From NCBI GenBank assembly GCA_964537685.1, contig CAZICM010000007.1, positions 62,001 to 126,000 of the forward strand: a DNA stretch of 64,000 nt, given 5' to 3'. The notes under the pieces are model-generated. The model was given only the letters and a program-made list of their open reading frames with translations. It searched no databases and was not told the DNA's origin. This document shows, one piece after another, positions 1-8,815 of the stretch. The translations under genes were made by a program, and so were the position numbers. Position 1 is the stretch's first letter, and every line of letters begins with the position of its first letter. Source of the stretch: CAZICM01 sp964537685 (GTDB lineage Bacteria; Myxococcota_A; Polyangia; Polyangiales; Polyangiaceae).

Positions 1-2
1 TT

Positions 3-2810
3 CGCCGCCTGAGGCAGCGTCCCGTGCGCGTCATTTTCATGGAGATGTGCGAAGACCTGCGGGTATGCGTCGACGGGCTGCGGGGATGCCGGCTGCCCGT
101 CGCGCTTCAAGCCTTTGCGGCCTCGAGCGAAGCATTTCCCTCGGCCTGGTCACCGCTCAGCGTCGTCGCGCCCATTACGGAGTTTTCGGCGGAATACCAA
201 GCGATTGCCTATGCGCTTGAAAATCCCGGCACCACGTCATTGGTATTTATCGATCGCTCGGTCGACCATATTTTTCAATGGATGCCTAAAGAAGACGATG
301 CCGTTGAAAAGCGCATTGGCGCAGAAGACGCGGATGACGGCGATCCAGCCGATGCGTCGAGCGGGGAGCCGGCGGCAAAACGTCCATCGCACGGATCGTC
401 TATCGGCGTGCAAATCGGTAATATTGAGCCCACATTCGAAGATTTTCTTGCCTTTTTATTAAAAAATGCGCGGGTGCGCCATTTCGCTGAATGGTGGGAT
501 CAATACGTTGAGCAAGCCGTACTCGGCAGCGATTACGACACCTACCGGCATGTGATGTTTTTGGTGGGCAGCCTGCTCCGCAGACTGGGGCGCAAAGAAG
601 ACGATTTGCGAGAGGACAAGCTTCGCGAGCGCTACATGTGGACGCGCATGAAGCAATATCTCAAGGAGCATTCAATCGATCCCCGCGATGCCATTTATAT
701 TTGCGGAGCCGCCCATTCTGGAAGCGAAGTCGAAGAATTTGGCACGGCCAACGATAAAATTTGGGATATTCCTCCCAAGACAAATACGCAATGGCTCTAC
801 GGCTTGGTTCCTTCGAGTTATTTAGCGATTGAGCATCAGTTCCATCATCCAGCGGGCACGGTTACGATGTGCGAATCGACATGGAACAAGGCTCTCAATG
901 CAATGGAGCTAATTCCCTTTCGAATTGCAAAATCAGTACCCAAAGCGCCGGAAAAACCCAAGGGCAAAGGCGCCAAGGGCGAAAAACATAAAGAGGCCGA
1001 TGCTGATGCCGCGCCTGAAAAAGCGGCGATTCAAGCATCGGCTCCTCCGGCAACGGCCGATGGAATGCGCAATTTCCTCAAGCGTCCGCCGGAGCTCGCC
1101 CAATGCGATGAAGAAGAGCTCTTACACTGGAGTGTGGAAATCGTTAAACAAGCCCGCGAAAACGGCTATTTAACGTCCACCGCCGATTCGATCGCGATTT
1201 ATCAAACGGCCATTTTATTGGCTGGCCTACGCAATCGAATGCATCCTTCACCCTATGATTTTCAAGACGCGGCCATTACATGCCTTGAAAAAAATAGGAC
1301 GCCAAAGAAGCGAGATATTCGCCGGCTATGCGAGATTATGCTCGGCGGCGATAAAATTGGCCTTGTCAATTATGAATCGCTTCCGCCCCTCGCAAAGGAT
1401 GTTTACGATCGCCTCAAGCCATTGGGCCTCGATTTAAACAGCTCGAATATTCAGCGCGCGCTCATTGATTTTAAACAGCGCCCCGAATTAATTCCCTGCT
1501 CCGACCTTTTATGGCGGCTGAGCTATTTGGTCCCCCGGACTTCCTCAAGCTACTTGGTATTTTGCACGATGGGCGAGCGCAAGCTGGGAGGCACGCCCAT
1601 TCAAGAGTCGTGGGATGTCGCTATCCGAAAACAGCAGACCTCGCTGATTCAGCTCGGCTACGAAGGGGTGAGCGTCGAATCCGTCTTGGAAAAGCGATTA
1701 AAGGAAAAAGCCTTTGGTCCTAAAGCCGGCCCCGCAGCAGCCCTAACGACGGTCATTGACAGCATTTTGTATTTGAAGAGTCCGCGCCTTACAGGTGAAT
1801 TGGGCGAACGTGCGATTGTATTGCTTCTGGAGCAGACAGGCGGTCATGAGGCGCCGGAAGTCTTCGAGCTGGCACGCAGGCTGGTTCATTATTACCGGTC
1901 CACGCCTCACGGATTGCCTGAATGGATTAAGAGATTTATTACGACGGGTTATTCTCATTATGCAACGCTTTTGCCCGTCGCTTTTCAAGATCGCGGCGCC
2001 CATCCCAAAGAAGTGGCTGGCATGCTGGCCTTTATGTTCACCTTGGAAAGCCTCGCGCTTTCACTGGGATGCGAGCGAAGCCAATTTGAAATTGCCGTGA
2101 AGCAAGCGGGGCCTGTTACGGAAGATCCTACAAAACTAGGGCTTCTGTGGTCCGCCGAATGGCTCTTGGGCCTGCGCGATATCTCTCAAATTCGCGGCTT
2201 TTTGGAAGAAGTGCTTCGCAATGTGATGATGTTGCCTGCCTTCCCGGCCTATATCAATGGATTCCTTCTCGCGCTTGGTTTTACGCCTTTGGTGGGCAAA
2301 CTGGTCGTGGAGCTGTTGAGCCGGGCTTTTGAGCGTTTGCCCGATGAAGTGCTGATGCCTTGGATGCCCAGCCTGGTGATGGGTCTAAGGCCGCTGGGCG
2401 CCGATTTGGTGACGACGCTGGTGAAGGAAGCCTCGATGACCTTCCCGGCGAATCTGGGCGCGCTTTCAGGCTGGACGGCCCCCTGGAATACGGAAGCGGC
2501 CGAGGAGACCTCTTCCAGCGAAACAGCCGAAGGCGAAGGCGGAGCGGCGGCGGAAGTCCCGGCCTTGTCTCCAGAGCAAACGTTTGCGCGGAGCTTGTGC
2601 GAGACTTATCCGGCCACCACCAACGCATTGGCCGCCATTTTTGGAGAATCGCCGACCTGGGCCAAGCTTGAAGAGCCCAAAGCGGCCGCGAAAAGTCCAT
2701 CGGCTTCCAAAGAAAGCGCCGCGGCCGGCCCAACGCCAACAACCGAATTGCTCGCCGCGTTCCCCTCGGCCATGAATGCAATGGCCGAATTGCTCACCAA
2801 TAAAATCTAA
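3..2810 (+). CDS. DUF5682-like protein, 5'-truncated by the window edge
   Basis: The reading frame is open to the left edge, so the true N-terminus lies outside; an in-frame GTG at 24 is only the first visible start-like codon. Counting from it, residues about 50-60 (PITEFSAEYQA) and about 195-232 (LRERYM, then YICGAAHSG) resemble the EFSPEWQA and ICGAWH blocks I know from DUF5682 proteins. A Lys-rich low-complexity stretch lies near residues 310-335 and an Ala/Ser/Glu-rich one near 830-915; the rest looks helical. The function of DUF5682 is unknown. Family genes often sit beside MoxR-type ATPase and VWA genes, which could only be checked upstream. The stop codon shares bases with the convergent yhbY stop. 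Confidence 0.6.
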   Translation, partial: RRLRQRPVRVIFMEMCEDLRVCVDGLRGCRLPVALQAFAASSEAFPSAWSPLSVVAPITEFSAEYQAIAYALENPGTTSLVFIDRSVDHIFQWMPKEDDAVEKRIGAEDADDGDPADASSGEPAAKRPSHGSSIGVQIGNIEPTFEDFLAFLLKNARVRHFAEWWDQYVEQAVLGSDYDTYRHVMFLVGSLLRRLGRKEDDLREDKLRERYMWTRMKQYLKEHSIDPRDAIYICGAAHSGSEVEEFGTANDKIWDIPPKTNTQWLYGLVPSSYLAIEHQFHHPAGTVTMCESTWNKALNAMELIPFRIAKSVPKAPEKPKGKGAKGEKHKEADADAAPEKAAIQASAPPATADGMRNFLKRPPELAQCDEEELLHWSVEIVKQARENGYLTSTADSIAIYQTAILLAGLRNRMHPSPYDFQDAAITCLEKNRTPKKRDIRRLCEIMLGGDKIGLVNYESLPPLAKDVYDRLKPLGLDLNSSNIQRALIDFKQRPELIPCSDLLWRLSYLVPRTSSSYLVFCTMGERKLGGTPIQESWDVAIRKQQTSLIQLGYEGVSVESVLEKRLKEKAFGPKAGPAAALTTVIDSILYLKSPRLTGELGERAIVLLLEQTGGHEAPEVFELARRLVHYYRSTPHGLPEWIKRFITTGYSHYATLLPVAFQDRGAHPKEVAGMLAFMFTLESLALSLGCERSQFEIAVKQAGPVTEDPTKLGLLWSAEWLLGLRDISQIRGFLEEVLRNVMMLPAFPAYINGFLLALGFTPLVGKLVVELLSRAFERLPDEVLMPWMPSLVMGLRPLGADLVTTLVKEASMTFPANLGALSGWTAPWNTEAAEETSSSETAEGEGGAAAEVPALSPEQTFARSLCETYPATTNALAAIFGESPTWAKLEEPKAAAKSPSASKESAAAGPTPTTELLAAFPSAMNAMAELLTNKI

Positions 2811-3157
2811 TTTTCTTTTTCGGGAGCCGCCTTTTTCTTCGCGGACTCTTTGGGCAGTACAATTTTCGGCTCCTTGGGGTGGCGCCTATACAATAGAATT
2901 GTGCGCCCAAGCTCTTGGACCAAATGAGCAGAAAGCTGTTTGGATAGGGCAATCGCCACCTCGCCGCGTTCATCGGGGCATTCGGTGCCCAGCCGGATTT
3001 TCACGAGCTCGTGGCGGGTCAGGGCTTCATCGGTGGCCGCAACGACGCCTTCGTTGAAGCCGTTCTTTCCCAATTGAACGACAGGTTCAAGATGATGGCC
3101 GAGCGAGCGCAGATAGCGTTTTTGTTTTCCGCTTAAAACAATGGCTGTTGAATTCAT
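2807..3157 (-). CDS. yhbY: YhbY-like CRM-domain RNA-binding protein
   Basis: A 116-residue protein that is nearly all one CRM domain. It has the hallmark LSGKQKRYLRSLGHHL start, the KNGF (family GxxG-type) RNA-binding loop, and the ALTRHELVKIR and LGRTILLYRR strands. YhbY binds pre-50S ribosomal particles and helps ribosome assembly in the cytoplasm. A short Lys/Glu/Pro-rich tail (PKESAKKKAAPEKEN) extends past the usual ~97 residues. It overlaps the upstream convergent gene by 4 bases (CTAA, two stops) and diverges from the VWA lipoprotein gene. Confidence 0.93.
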   Translation of the reverse strand: MNSTAIVLSGKQKRYLRSLGHHLEPVVQLGKNGFNEGVVAATDEALTRHELVKIRLGTECPDERGEVAIALSKQLSAHLVQELGRTILLYRRHPKEPKIVLPKESAKKKAAPEKEN

Positions 3158-3170
3158 GGTTGTAACGTTT

Positions 3171-3198
3171 CGAAGGGGCGGGATTCAACCCCACTTCG
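3171..3198. other. Imperfect hairpin between yhbY and the VWA lipoprotein gene
   Basis: CGAAGGGG at 3171-3178 can pair with CCCCACTTCG at 3189-3198, giving an 8-bp stem with a two-base bulge and a ~10-base loop. It lies 14 bases before the yhbY start on the minus strand, so it would be in the yhbY leader. No T-tract follows on either strand. A regulatory role is speculative. Confidence 0.3.
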
Positions 3199-3282
3199 AT
3201 GCCTTATGCAATGCCCTGAACATTTTTTATAGACGGCATCCAAGCCGATCCCGAAAAGCGTGTTCCACGCGGAGTCCGTTCC

Positions 3283-3287
3283 GGAGG
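3283..3287 (+). promoter_or_regulatory. Shine-Dalgarno that fixes the VWA lipoprotein start
   Basis: GGAGG lies 6 bases before the ATG at 3294. This, with the lipoprotein signal peptide that begins there, favours 3294 over the longer in-frame start at 3141. Confidence 0.8.
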
Positions 3288-3293
3288 TTTCCA

Positions 3294-4760
3294 ATGCGGG
3301 ATTGGTATATCCTTTCAGCGACTTTAGCATTTCTATCGGCATGTGCTGAGACGGTTCCATATACCGTTCAAAACAGCGCATACACAAGCCCAATTCACGA
3401 TCCCAGCTTGTCGCCGGAGCTCGAAGCAGAATCGATCAGCAATACCATCGAATTTACCCAGCCGCCCAGCGATATCCCGCAGGCTGAAGCGAAATGGCTG
3501 CGGGCCGCTCCCATCCAGTCTCAAATAGATACAACATCTAGCAATCCCTTTTGGATTGGAATTTGGGTTGAATTACCCAATGAAGAGACGCGCCAAACCC
3601 GGCCTCCAATTGCTTTGTCGCTGGTTGTGGATACGTCGGGCTCGATGTCGGGAACGAAAATCGATCACGCCCAGCAGGCCGTGAAGAGCTTTATCGAAAG
3701 CCTAAATCGAAACGATATTGTCTCAATCTATGCTTTTTCAAATACCGTAACAGAAATCGCTCCACCAACGATCATTAATGACAAAAATCGTATTGATTTG
3801 ATTGCGCAGGCGGGAGATCTTCAGGCCATGGGTTCGACCAATTTATTCGGAGGGCTTTCAGCGGGCCAGTCCAGGGCTGTTTCGGCGCCTCCAACCCATC
3901 CGATTCGCAGGGTCGTAGTGCTCTCCGACGGCCAAGCCAATATCGGACCGCTGAGTCCGAAAGCGCTTGGAGATCTCGCCGCGCGGGGCACCGAGGCGGG
4001 TGTACAGGTAAGTGCCGTTGGTATTGGCCTCGATTACGATGAGCATACACTGGGCGCCATGGCCATCCGAAGCGCCGGACGGTTATATCATTTGGAAGAT
4101 CCTTCAGAAATGAGCACCATTCTAAAGGATGAGCTTCAATTGCTCTCCAAAACAGCGGCTTCCAATGTGTTTTTGGAAATCGAGCCAAGCGAAGGCATTG
4201 AACTGACAGGCGCCGAATTCGTCGATGCACAGCAGCACGGTGGCACATTACGAATTGCATTGGGCACACTTTACAATGGACAACAGCGGGAAATTCTAAT
4301 TCAAGCCAAAACCCATTTAAAATCGGCGGGCCCAATTCAACTGGGCAATGCCAGGCTGATCTACCGGGTGCCAGGCGATAAAAATGCTCCATGGCAAGCT
4401 CAGCGTGTTTCGCTTTCCGCGGCTCTTACATCCAATGCAATTGCCGCCAAAGCCAGTGAAAATGCCGATGTAAAAGCGATGGTTGCCCGCTACGCGTCCA
4501 CCCGCGCCGAGCTTCGGGCAGCCGACATGCTGAACCAGGGGCGCGTGGACGAAGCGGTCAAGGAATACAAATCCGCCGAACAACAGCTTCAATCCGCGGC
4601 CACGCTGACAAAATCAGACGAAAAACGCAGGCAGTTGACGGCTCAGGCCGCGCGCATGTCCCAGCGCCGCGAAGATGCTTCGAAGGTTACGAGTAAGCCC
4701 CAAGCCCGCAGCCGATCGCTGCACAGCTATAGCTACGCCTTTGATTCGGCCGGATACTGA
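3294..4760 (+). CDS. VWA-domain lipoprotein
   Basis: A 488-residue protein. The N-terminus MRDWYILSATLAFLSAC is a lipoprotein signal peptide with lipobox LSAC. A von Willebrand A domain starts near residue 105, with the MIDAS motif DTSGS at 113-117 and a second metal-site Thr in GSTNL, as in metal-dependent adhesion domains. The C-terminal third (about 385-470) is helical and Ala/Glu-rich, ending in a Ser/Tyr-rich tail. It is the same kind of protein as the convergent gene at 4784-6322, with only 23 bases between the stops. It probably acts on the periplasmic or outer face of a membrane; its ligand is unknown. Confidence 0.85.
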   Translation: MRDWYILSATLAFLSACAETVPYTVQNSAYTSPIHDPSLSPELEAESISNTIEFTQPPSDIPQAEAKWLRAAPIQSQIDTTSSNPFWIGIWVELPNEETRQTRPPIALSLVVDTSGSMSGTKIDHAQQAVKSFIESLNRNDIVSIYAFSNTVTEIAPPTIINDKNRIDLIAQAGDLQAMGSTNLFGGLSAGQSRAVSAPPTHPIRRVVVLSDGQANIGPLSPKALGDLAARGTEAGVQVSAVGIGLDYDEHTLGAMAIRSAGRLYHLEDPSEMSTILKDELQLLSKTAASNVFLEIEPSEGIELTGAEFVDAQQHGGTLRIALGTLYNGQQREILIQAKTHLKSAGPIQLGNARLIYRVPGDKNAPWQAQRVSLSAALTSNAIAAKASENADVKAMVARYASTRAELRAADMLNQGRVDEAVKEYKSAEQQLQSAATLTKSDEKRRQLTAQAARMSQRREDASKVTSKPQARSRSLHSYSYAFDSAGY

Positions 4761-4783
4761 TCGAGGGCTTCTTTACCCGTAAA

Positions 4784-6322
4784 TCACAGCGCAAACTCAA
4801 ACATGCGGGTCTGATTCTTGCGCACGGTGGTCTTGGCTTTGCGCTCTTTCTGAGGCGACGGCGCGGCTCCGCTCAATGGATCGCCGGGCACCGACACGGG
4901 AGAGCTTTGGGAAAAGCCGCTCGAGGCTTCTTCAAGCGCCGCAATCTGACCTTCGAAATCTTTTCCGAGCTCGCCTTTCTTGTCCTGGGGAGCGGCAGCA
5001 TCGGCCTTGGCCCGCGCCGCCCGAAGCTCTGCCGTCTGCGCCTCCAGCTTGCGCCTTGCTTCATCAAAACGGCCCTGCTCAAAAAGCTGATTCGCTTCCT
5101 TGAGCACACCCGCGGTCTCGCTGCGGTTGATGCGGCCCAGCACAACCGGATCGAGCTCGCTGGCCTGCGAGGCATCCTCCACGGCTTCCGCGCGCAGCTT
5201 GCCTTCGCACACACCGGCTTTATCGAGCACCAAATCGCGGTAGCGAAGGCGCACGTCCGCCATATTCACTTCGCCTTTACCCGCAGCCGGCGCGCGAAGC
5301 TTCATGAGCACGGTTTTTACTTCACCGGACTCAAATGTTCCCAGCGGTACAATGATTTTGTTGCCCTCGCGGCGGAAGGAGCGATCGAGCACGCGATCCA
5401 ATTCCACGCCTGCGGCAAGGGTAATCTCCGCCTCCGCATCGCTTGCGATCGAGCGCAACAGGCTCTCGGCCTCGGTCTCGAAAATGCGCTGAAGGCCCGA
5501 ATCATTTTCGACGAAATAATGGCGGCCGTTGGATTCTTGCGAGAGCGCCGCGAGGATTTTTTCGTTGTACTCCACATCGACGCCGATGGTCGTAATGCTC
5601 GATCCGCGGGAACGCGCGCGCTCGCCGATGCTTCGAAATCCGGGCACATCGCGGACGCCGTGATTGGTATCGCCGTCGGAAAGGACGATCATCCGGTTGA
5701 TGCGGCCGCTTGTTTTGTCGAGCAGCGAAAGACCTTCTTCCACGCCGCACGAGACACACGTATCGCCTCCCAAAACAATGGCGCGGATGTCCGCGTTTAC
5801 ACGCTCGCGGGTACCTGGAGCGATGGAGGTAGGAGGCACAACAACACTGGTTTTTGTGTCGAATGTGACCACCGAGACGACATCGCCATCGTTTAGGCGA
5901 TCGACCGCCTGCGTCGCAGCACTGATGGCATTGGCGATTCGGCTCCCTTTCATCGAGCCCGAGCGATCGATGACGATCGAGACATTCACGGGCGCCGCGA
6001 CCTTCGCGCCATCTTTTGCCGCGCCCTGCACTTCCAGCATCACGAATGTTTCGCCGCGCGAACCGGCCGCTATTTTTGGATGCCCGAGCCTTCCTTCAAC
6101 CATCAGCGTCGAGCCCGAAATAAAGCGGCCAAGCTCCGACTGCGCGGGCAGATCGGCCTGCTCTGGTTCAGATGTCTTCGTGGTCTCGGGTTCTTTGGAT
6201 ACCGGCGTTTTCTCGTCACCCGAGCTCAGCCGAAAGCCGCCCGCGGGCGTAAGGGCATAAACCGAAACCCCTGTGAGCAGCATGGAAGCCAGCGAAATCA
6301 GCGCAACTGTTGTGGACTTCAT
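4784..6322 (-). CDS. Secreted VWA-domain protein, paralogue of the neighbour
   Basis: A 512-residue protein. A Sec signal peptide (MKSTTVALISLASMLLTGVSVYA) is followed by an acidic, Thr/Pro-rich linker to about residue 65. The VWA domain begins near 110 with MIDAS DRSGS at 119-123 and a GDTCVSCG segment in place of the usual GxT loop; the two Cys there could form a disulfide. The C-terminal ~150 residues are Glu/Ala-rich and probably coiled coil, ending in a basic stretch (QKERKAKTTVRK). The upstream gene on this strand is the M49-like peptidase, 72 bases away. The binding partner is unknown. Confidence 0.82.
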   Translation of the reverse strand: MKSTTVALISLASMLLTGVSVYALTPAGGFRLSSGDEKTPVSKEPETTKTSEPEQADLPAQSELGRFISGSTLMVEGRLGHPKIAAGSRGETFVMLEVQGAAKDGAKVAAPVNVSIVIDRSGSMKGSRIANAISAATQAVDRLNDGDVVSVVTFDTKTSVVVPPTSIAPGTRERVNADIRAIVLGGDTCVSCGVEEGLSLLDKTSGRINRMIVLSDGDTNHGVRDVPGFRSIGERARSRGSSITTIGVDVEYNEKILAALSQESNGRHYFVENDSGLQRIFETEAESLLRSIASDAEAEITLAAGVELDRVLDRSFRREGNKIIVPLGTFESGEVKTVLMKLRAPAAGKGEVNMADVRLRYRDLVLDKAGVCEGKLRAEAVEDASQASELDPVVLGRINRSETAGVLKEANQLFEQGRFDEARRKLEAQTAELRAARAKADAAAPQDKKGELGKDFEGQIAALEEASSGFSQSSPVSVPGDPLSGAAPSPQKERKAKTTVRKNQTRMFEFAL

Positions 6323-6327
6323 CTTCT

Positions 6328-6339
6328 CTCAGCGCTGAG
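6328..6339. promoter_or_regulatory. 12-bp perfect palindrome next to a ribosome binding site
   Basis: CTCAGCGCTGAG reads the same on both strands. It sits 5 bases before the ATG (6322) of the minus-strand VWA gene, directly abutting its purine-rich ribosome-binding stretch. It could be an operator or an RNA hairpin that masks the ribosome binding site; chance is also possible. Confidence 0.35.
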
Positions 6340-6356
6340 TGTAAAGCGCCGCGAGC

Positions 6357-6379
6357 GCAAATCGCCACCAACGATTTGC
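6357..6379 (-). terminator. Hairpin after the M49-like peptidase gene
   Basis: GCAAATCG (6357-6364) and CGATTTGC (6372-6379) form a perfect 8-bp stem with a 7-base loop, 15 bases past the stop codon of the minus-strand peptidase gene. No T-tract follows, so it may be a weak or Rho-assisted terminator or an mRNA-end stabiliser. Confidence 0.4.
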
Positions 6380-6394
6380 CTGTGGGAACCGCAT

Positions 6395-8008
6395 TTATTC
6401 TCCCGCGAGCGGATAGCGGGGCCGGATATCGACAGGAATACCCGCCAGATTCGAAAGAGCCTGTTCCATGCGCGGACTCATCACGCCGTAGCGCGCAAGC
6501 ATCTGTTCCGCACCCGCCCGATCGCCCCGGTGCTGAAGAACACAGAGGTCGTGAACCAGGCTCCTTATCGCGGATTCAAGGCGATCGGTGTTCACATGGA
6601 ATCGGCCTTTGCTTTCATCGAAGGCGGCGGCGCCCTCTTCAAGAAATCGATTGATTTGCACAGCGGCACCCCGTCCGTGGGCCTCGGCAATTCCAAAACG
6701 AATGCTCCTGAATAAACCCGCGAAATAGGAAACCAATAGTTTTTCCCTAAAATCAGCGGGAAATTCACCGCGCTGAATCATATACAAAACATTGTAGGCC
6801 CCCATGACATCCGCTTTGCATTCCTCAATGGCTGAATGGTTAGGCCCAAGCGCCGCTCTCACTTCAACCGCTTTTCCATCCAATACAATCGTTGTCATCG
6901 CAGGGCCTAGGCTATGAGAAAGCTCGTGAAACAAAGTCTCGTTAAAAAAAGCCTCGGCCGATAAAAACGGCAGATCTTCTTCCGCGAGAATCCGCTCCGC
7001 GATTGGCCTCATCAATCGATTGAATTTCGTTTCGATCACATTGCGAAGCAACATCATTTTCGCGCCTTTTTCGGCCTGGACGCGCTCGTCGTTGGGTAAA
7101 TTATATGCAATTGTTTGGACACTCTTTCGAGCATCTCCGGAGCTAAATACCAAATCGGCCACTTCGATCGGATTATCGCCGCCACGCTTGGTTTTCATCT
7201 CGGCGGGAATGGGCAGATTGCCCTCCATTTCGGCCATCATCGATTTGTATTTGGCGAGCTTGGCCGACGCAGCCGGATCGTTCACCGTCACAAAGGCTTC
7301 AAAGGAAGCCTTCAGCCCCATGAGCGTATCTTCATAGGTTTCATAGGGGCCGATGGTGATTTGAACAATACTACGCAAATCCATCCAATCTTTATCAGAT
7401 TGATAATAATCATCGGTCGAAAAGGCTTCCGCACGCGAAAGCAAGAATGTGCGGAGCGTGGAATCGCCGGTGAGTGACGCGGCTTCTTTCATAAGCGACG
7501 CGGCTTTTTGCAACTCATCTGCAAATGCGCGGCTGTAAGGCACGGCCACGAGCGCACCCGTATCGGCTTGACGCTGAACCAATGTAAACAGGTTTTCCAA
7601 ACGCTCGCGCTCCGCAGGATGTGCTGCGGTATACGCGCGAAATGCGTCGGCGCTCAGATCTTCGGGATAGAAACCGGCACCCAAAGGACGCGCTTTGCCT
7701 ATCGCAAAAGGCTCGAAATGCATCTGCCTATCCCAGGGCCCCCGCATGATGTCGAAGTACGAAAGCTTGTCGCAGCCTTCGGACGACGTATCCGCCGCAA
7801 GCTGTTTTCGCAGCTCTGAATTGGGCGCGTAGGCTTGCCGGTCAAAGATCGGATCCATATAGCGCGCAGCCTCAATCAGCTTGTTCAGCGCGGCTCTTTC
7901 GTTCTCCGGCAGATGCGAGATATCAGCGGAAATCACGGCCGGCGCAAACTGATCGATTCTGCTCTTCAAGTCCGCGGGCTCTTGTGCGCGTGTCTGTTTT
8001 TCCGTCAT
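6395..8008 (-). CDS. DPP3/M49-like zinc peptidase
   Basis: A 537-residue protein taken from the ATG at 8008; the frame extends to a TTG at 8053, which is less likely. HELSHSLGP at residues 361-369 gives the zinc-binding HExxH, and EECKAD at 395-400 supplies the third ligand and acid. This HExxH...EEC(K/R)AD pairing is typical of dipeptidyl-peptidase III-type (M49) enzymes and their bacterial relatives; classical DPP III has HELLGH with one extra residue. There is no signal peptide, so a cytoplasmic peptidase is likely. It precedes the VWA gene on the same strand by 72 bases, with a hairpin between. Substrate unknown. Confidence 0.78.
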   Translation of the reverse strand: MTEKQTRAQEPADLKSRIDQFAPAVISADISHLPENERAALNKLIEAARYMDPIFDRQAYAPNSELRKQLAADTSSEGCDKLSYFDIMRGPWDRQMHFEPFAIGKARPLGAGFYPEDLSADAFRAYTAAHPAERERLENLFTLVQRQADTGALVAVPYSRAFADELQKAASLMKEAASLTGDSTLRTFLLSRAEAFSTDDYYQSDKDWMDLRSIVQITIGPYETYEDTLMGLKASFEAFVTVNDPAASAKLAKYKSMMAEMEGNLPIPAEMKTKRGGDNPIEVADLVFSSGDARKSVQTIAYNLPNDERVQAEKGAKMMLLRNVIETKFNRLMRPIAERILAEEDLPFLSAEAFFNETLFHELSHSLGPAMTTIVLDGKAVEVRAALGPNHSAIEECKADVMGAYNVLYMIQRGEFPADFREKLLVSYFAGLFRSIRFGIAEAHGRGAAVQINRFLEEGAAAFDESKGRFHVNTDRLESAIRSLVHDLCVLQHRGDRAGAEQMLARYGVMSPRMEQALSNLAGIPVDIRPRYPLAGE

Positions 8009-8152
8009 GGCTTCACGGCGCGGCCATAGCACGGCGCTTTCCCCGCCGATCAAAAAGCGAACGTCCGCGCGCCGCCCGGTCTGGGAAGCGCTTTGGGAAC
8101 ATTCCTGCCCGCCGCTGCACAGGCTTTAGTAGACTCGTATTTCGAAGGCGAA

Positions 8153-8815
8153 ATGACATCAACCCCCGAAAACAAGACCGAGAAACCCCGCACAAAAATT
8201 AAACCGCGAAGGTTCTCGATGCTCCGCACTTTTGTGCTCGCAGACGCCTTTACATTTGCCAATGCAAGCAGCGGTACGGGAGCGATTTTTCTGTGCCTAA
8301 GTTATATCGAACAGCACCGCACAGGCTTTCTTTGGGCGGCTTTTGCGCTGCTCCCCGTCGCTCTTGTCTGCGATGCTCTCGATGGCGCTGTGGCCCGGTG
8401 GCGCCACAAGCATTCGCCGCTAGGCGCCGATCTGGATTCGCTTGCCGACGTGGTTTCGTTCGGCGTAGCGCCCGCTGTATTGGGCTACACGCTGGGCCTG
8501 CGCGGCGGCTGGGATGTGCTCGTTCTCATCTACTTCGTCGGCTGCGGAATCAGCCGCTTGGCGCGTTACAACGTCACGTCCAAAAGCCTGTCAGACGAGC
8601 GCGGCAAGGTGAGGTACTACGAAGGCACGCCTATTCCGACCAGCCTGGCGCTGGTGCTCCTTCTCGCGGTGCTCTTCGCGACCGATCACGTTCATGAAAA
8701 CCTTTGGCTCGGTGTGGTTTCGCTCGGTCCAGCTCTGTTTCATCCCCTGAGCCTGATGTACGCGATCAGCGGTTCGCTCATGGTGAGCGCGACGATTCAC
8801 ATTCCCAAACCCTAG
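8153..8815 (+). CDS. pssA: CDP-alcohol phosphatidyltransferase, probably phosphatidylserine synthase
   Basis: A 220-residue membrane protein. It makes phosphatidylserine from CDP-diacylglycerol and serine, the first step to phosphatidylethanolamine. The family signature is complete: DALDGAVARW followed by GADLDSLAD (the D-x2-DG-x2-AR...G-x3-D-x3-D pattern). Several hydrophobic helices follow, and the block RYYEGTPIPTS is typical of PssA. The ATG at 8153 is chosen because GAAGG lies just upstream; an in-frame start at 8093 would add 20 poorly conserved residues. The stop shares CTAG with the convergent amidohydrolase stop. Serine specificity is inferred from family resemblance. Confidence 0.88.
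   Translation: MTSTPENKTEKPRTKIKPRRFSMLRTFVLADAFTFANASSGTGAIFLCLSYIEQHRTGFLWAAFALLPVALVCDALDGAVARWRHKHSPLGADLDSLADVVSFGVAPAVLGYTLGLRGGWDVLVLIYFVGCGISRLARYNVTSKSLSDERGKVRYYEGTPIPTSLALVLLLAVLFATDHVHENLWLGVVSLGPALFHPLSLMYAISGSLMVSATIHIPKP

Noticed and set aside
3166..3200. tRNA-like T-arm on the minus strand (GGGGTTGAATCCC with CCCCTTC)
   Set aside because: There is no D-arm, anticodon arm or 5' acceptor strand in the ~75 bases upstream, so it is reported only as a hairpin.
4907..5896. Long plus-strand open frame opposite the VWA gene
   Set aside because: It lies wholly antisense to a gene with clear signal peptide and VWA motifs, and shows no family features.
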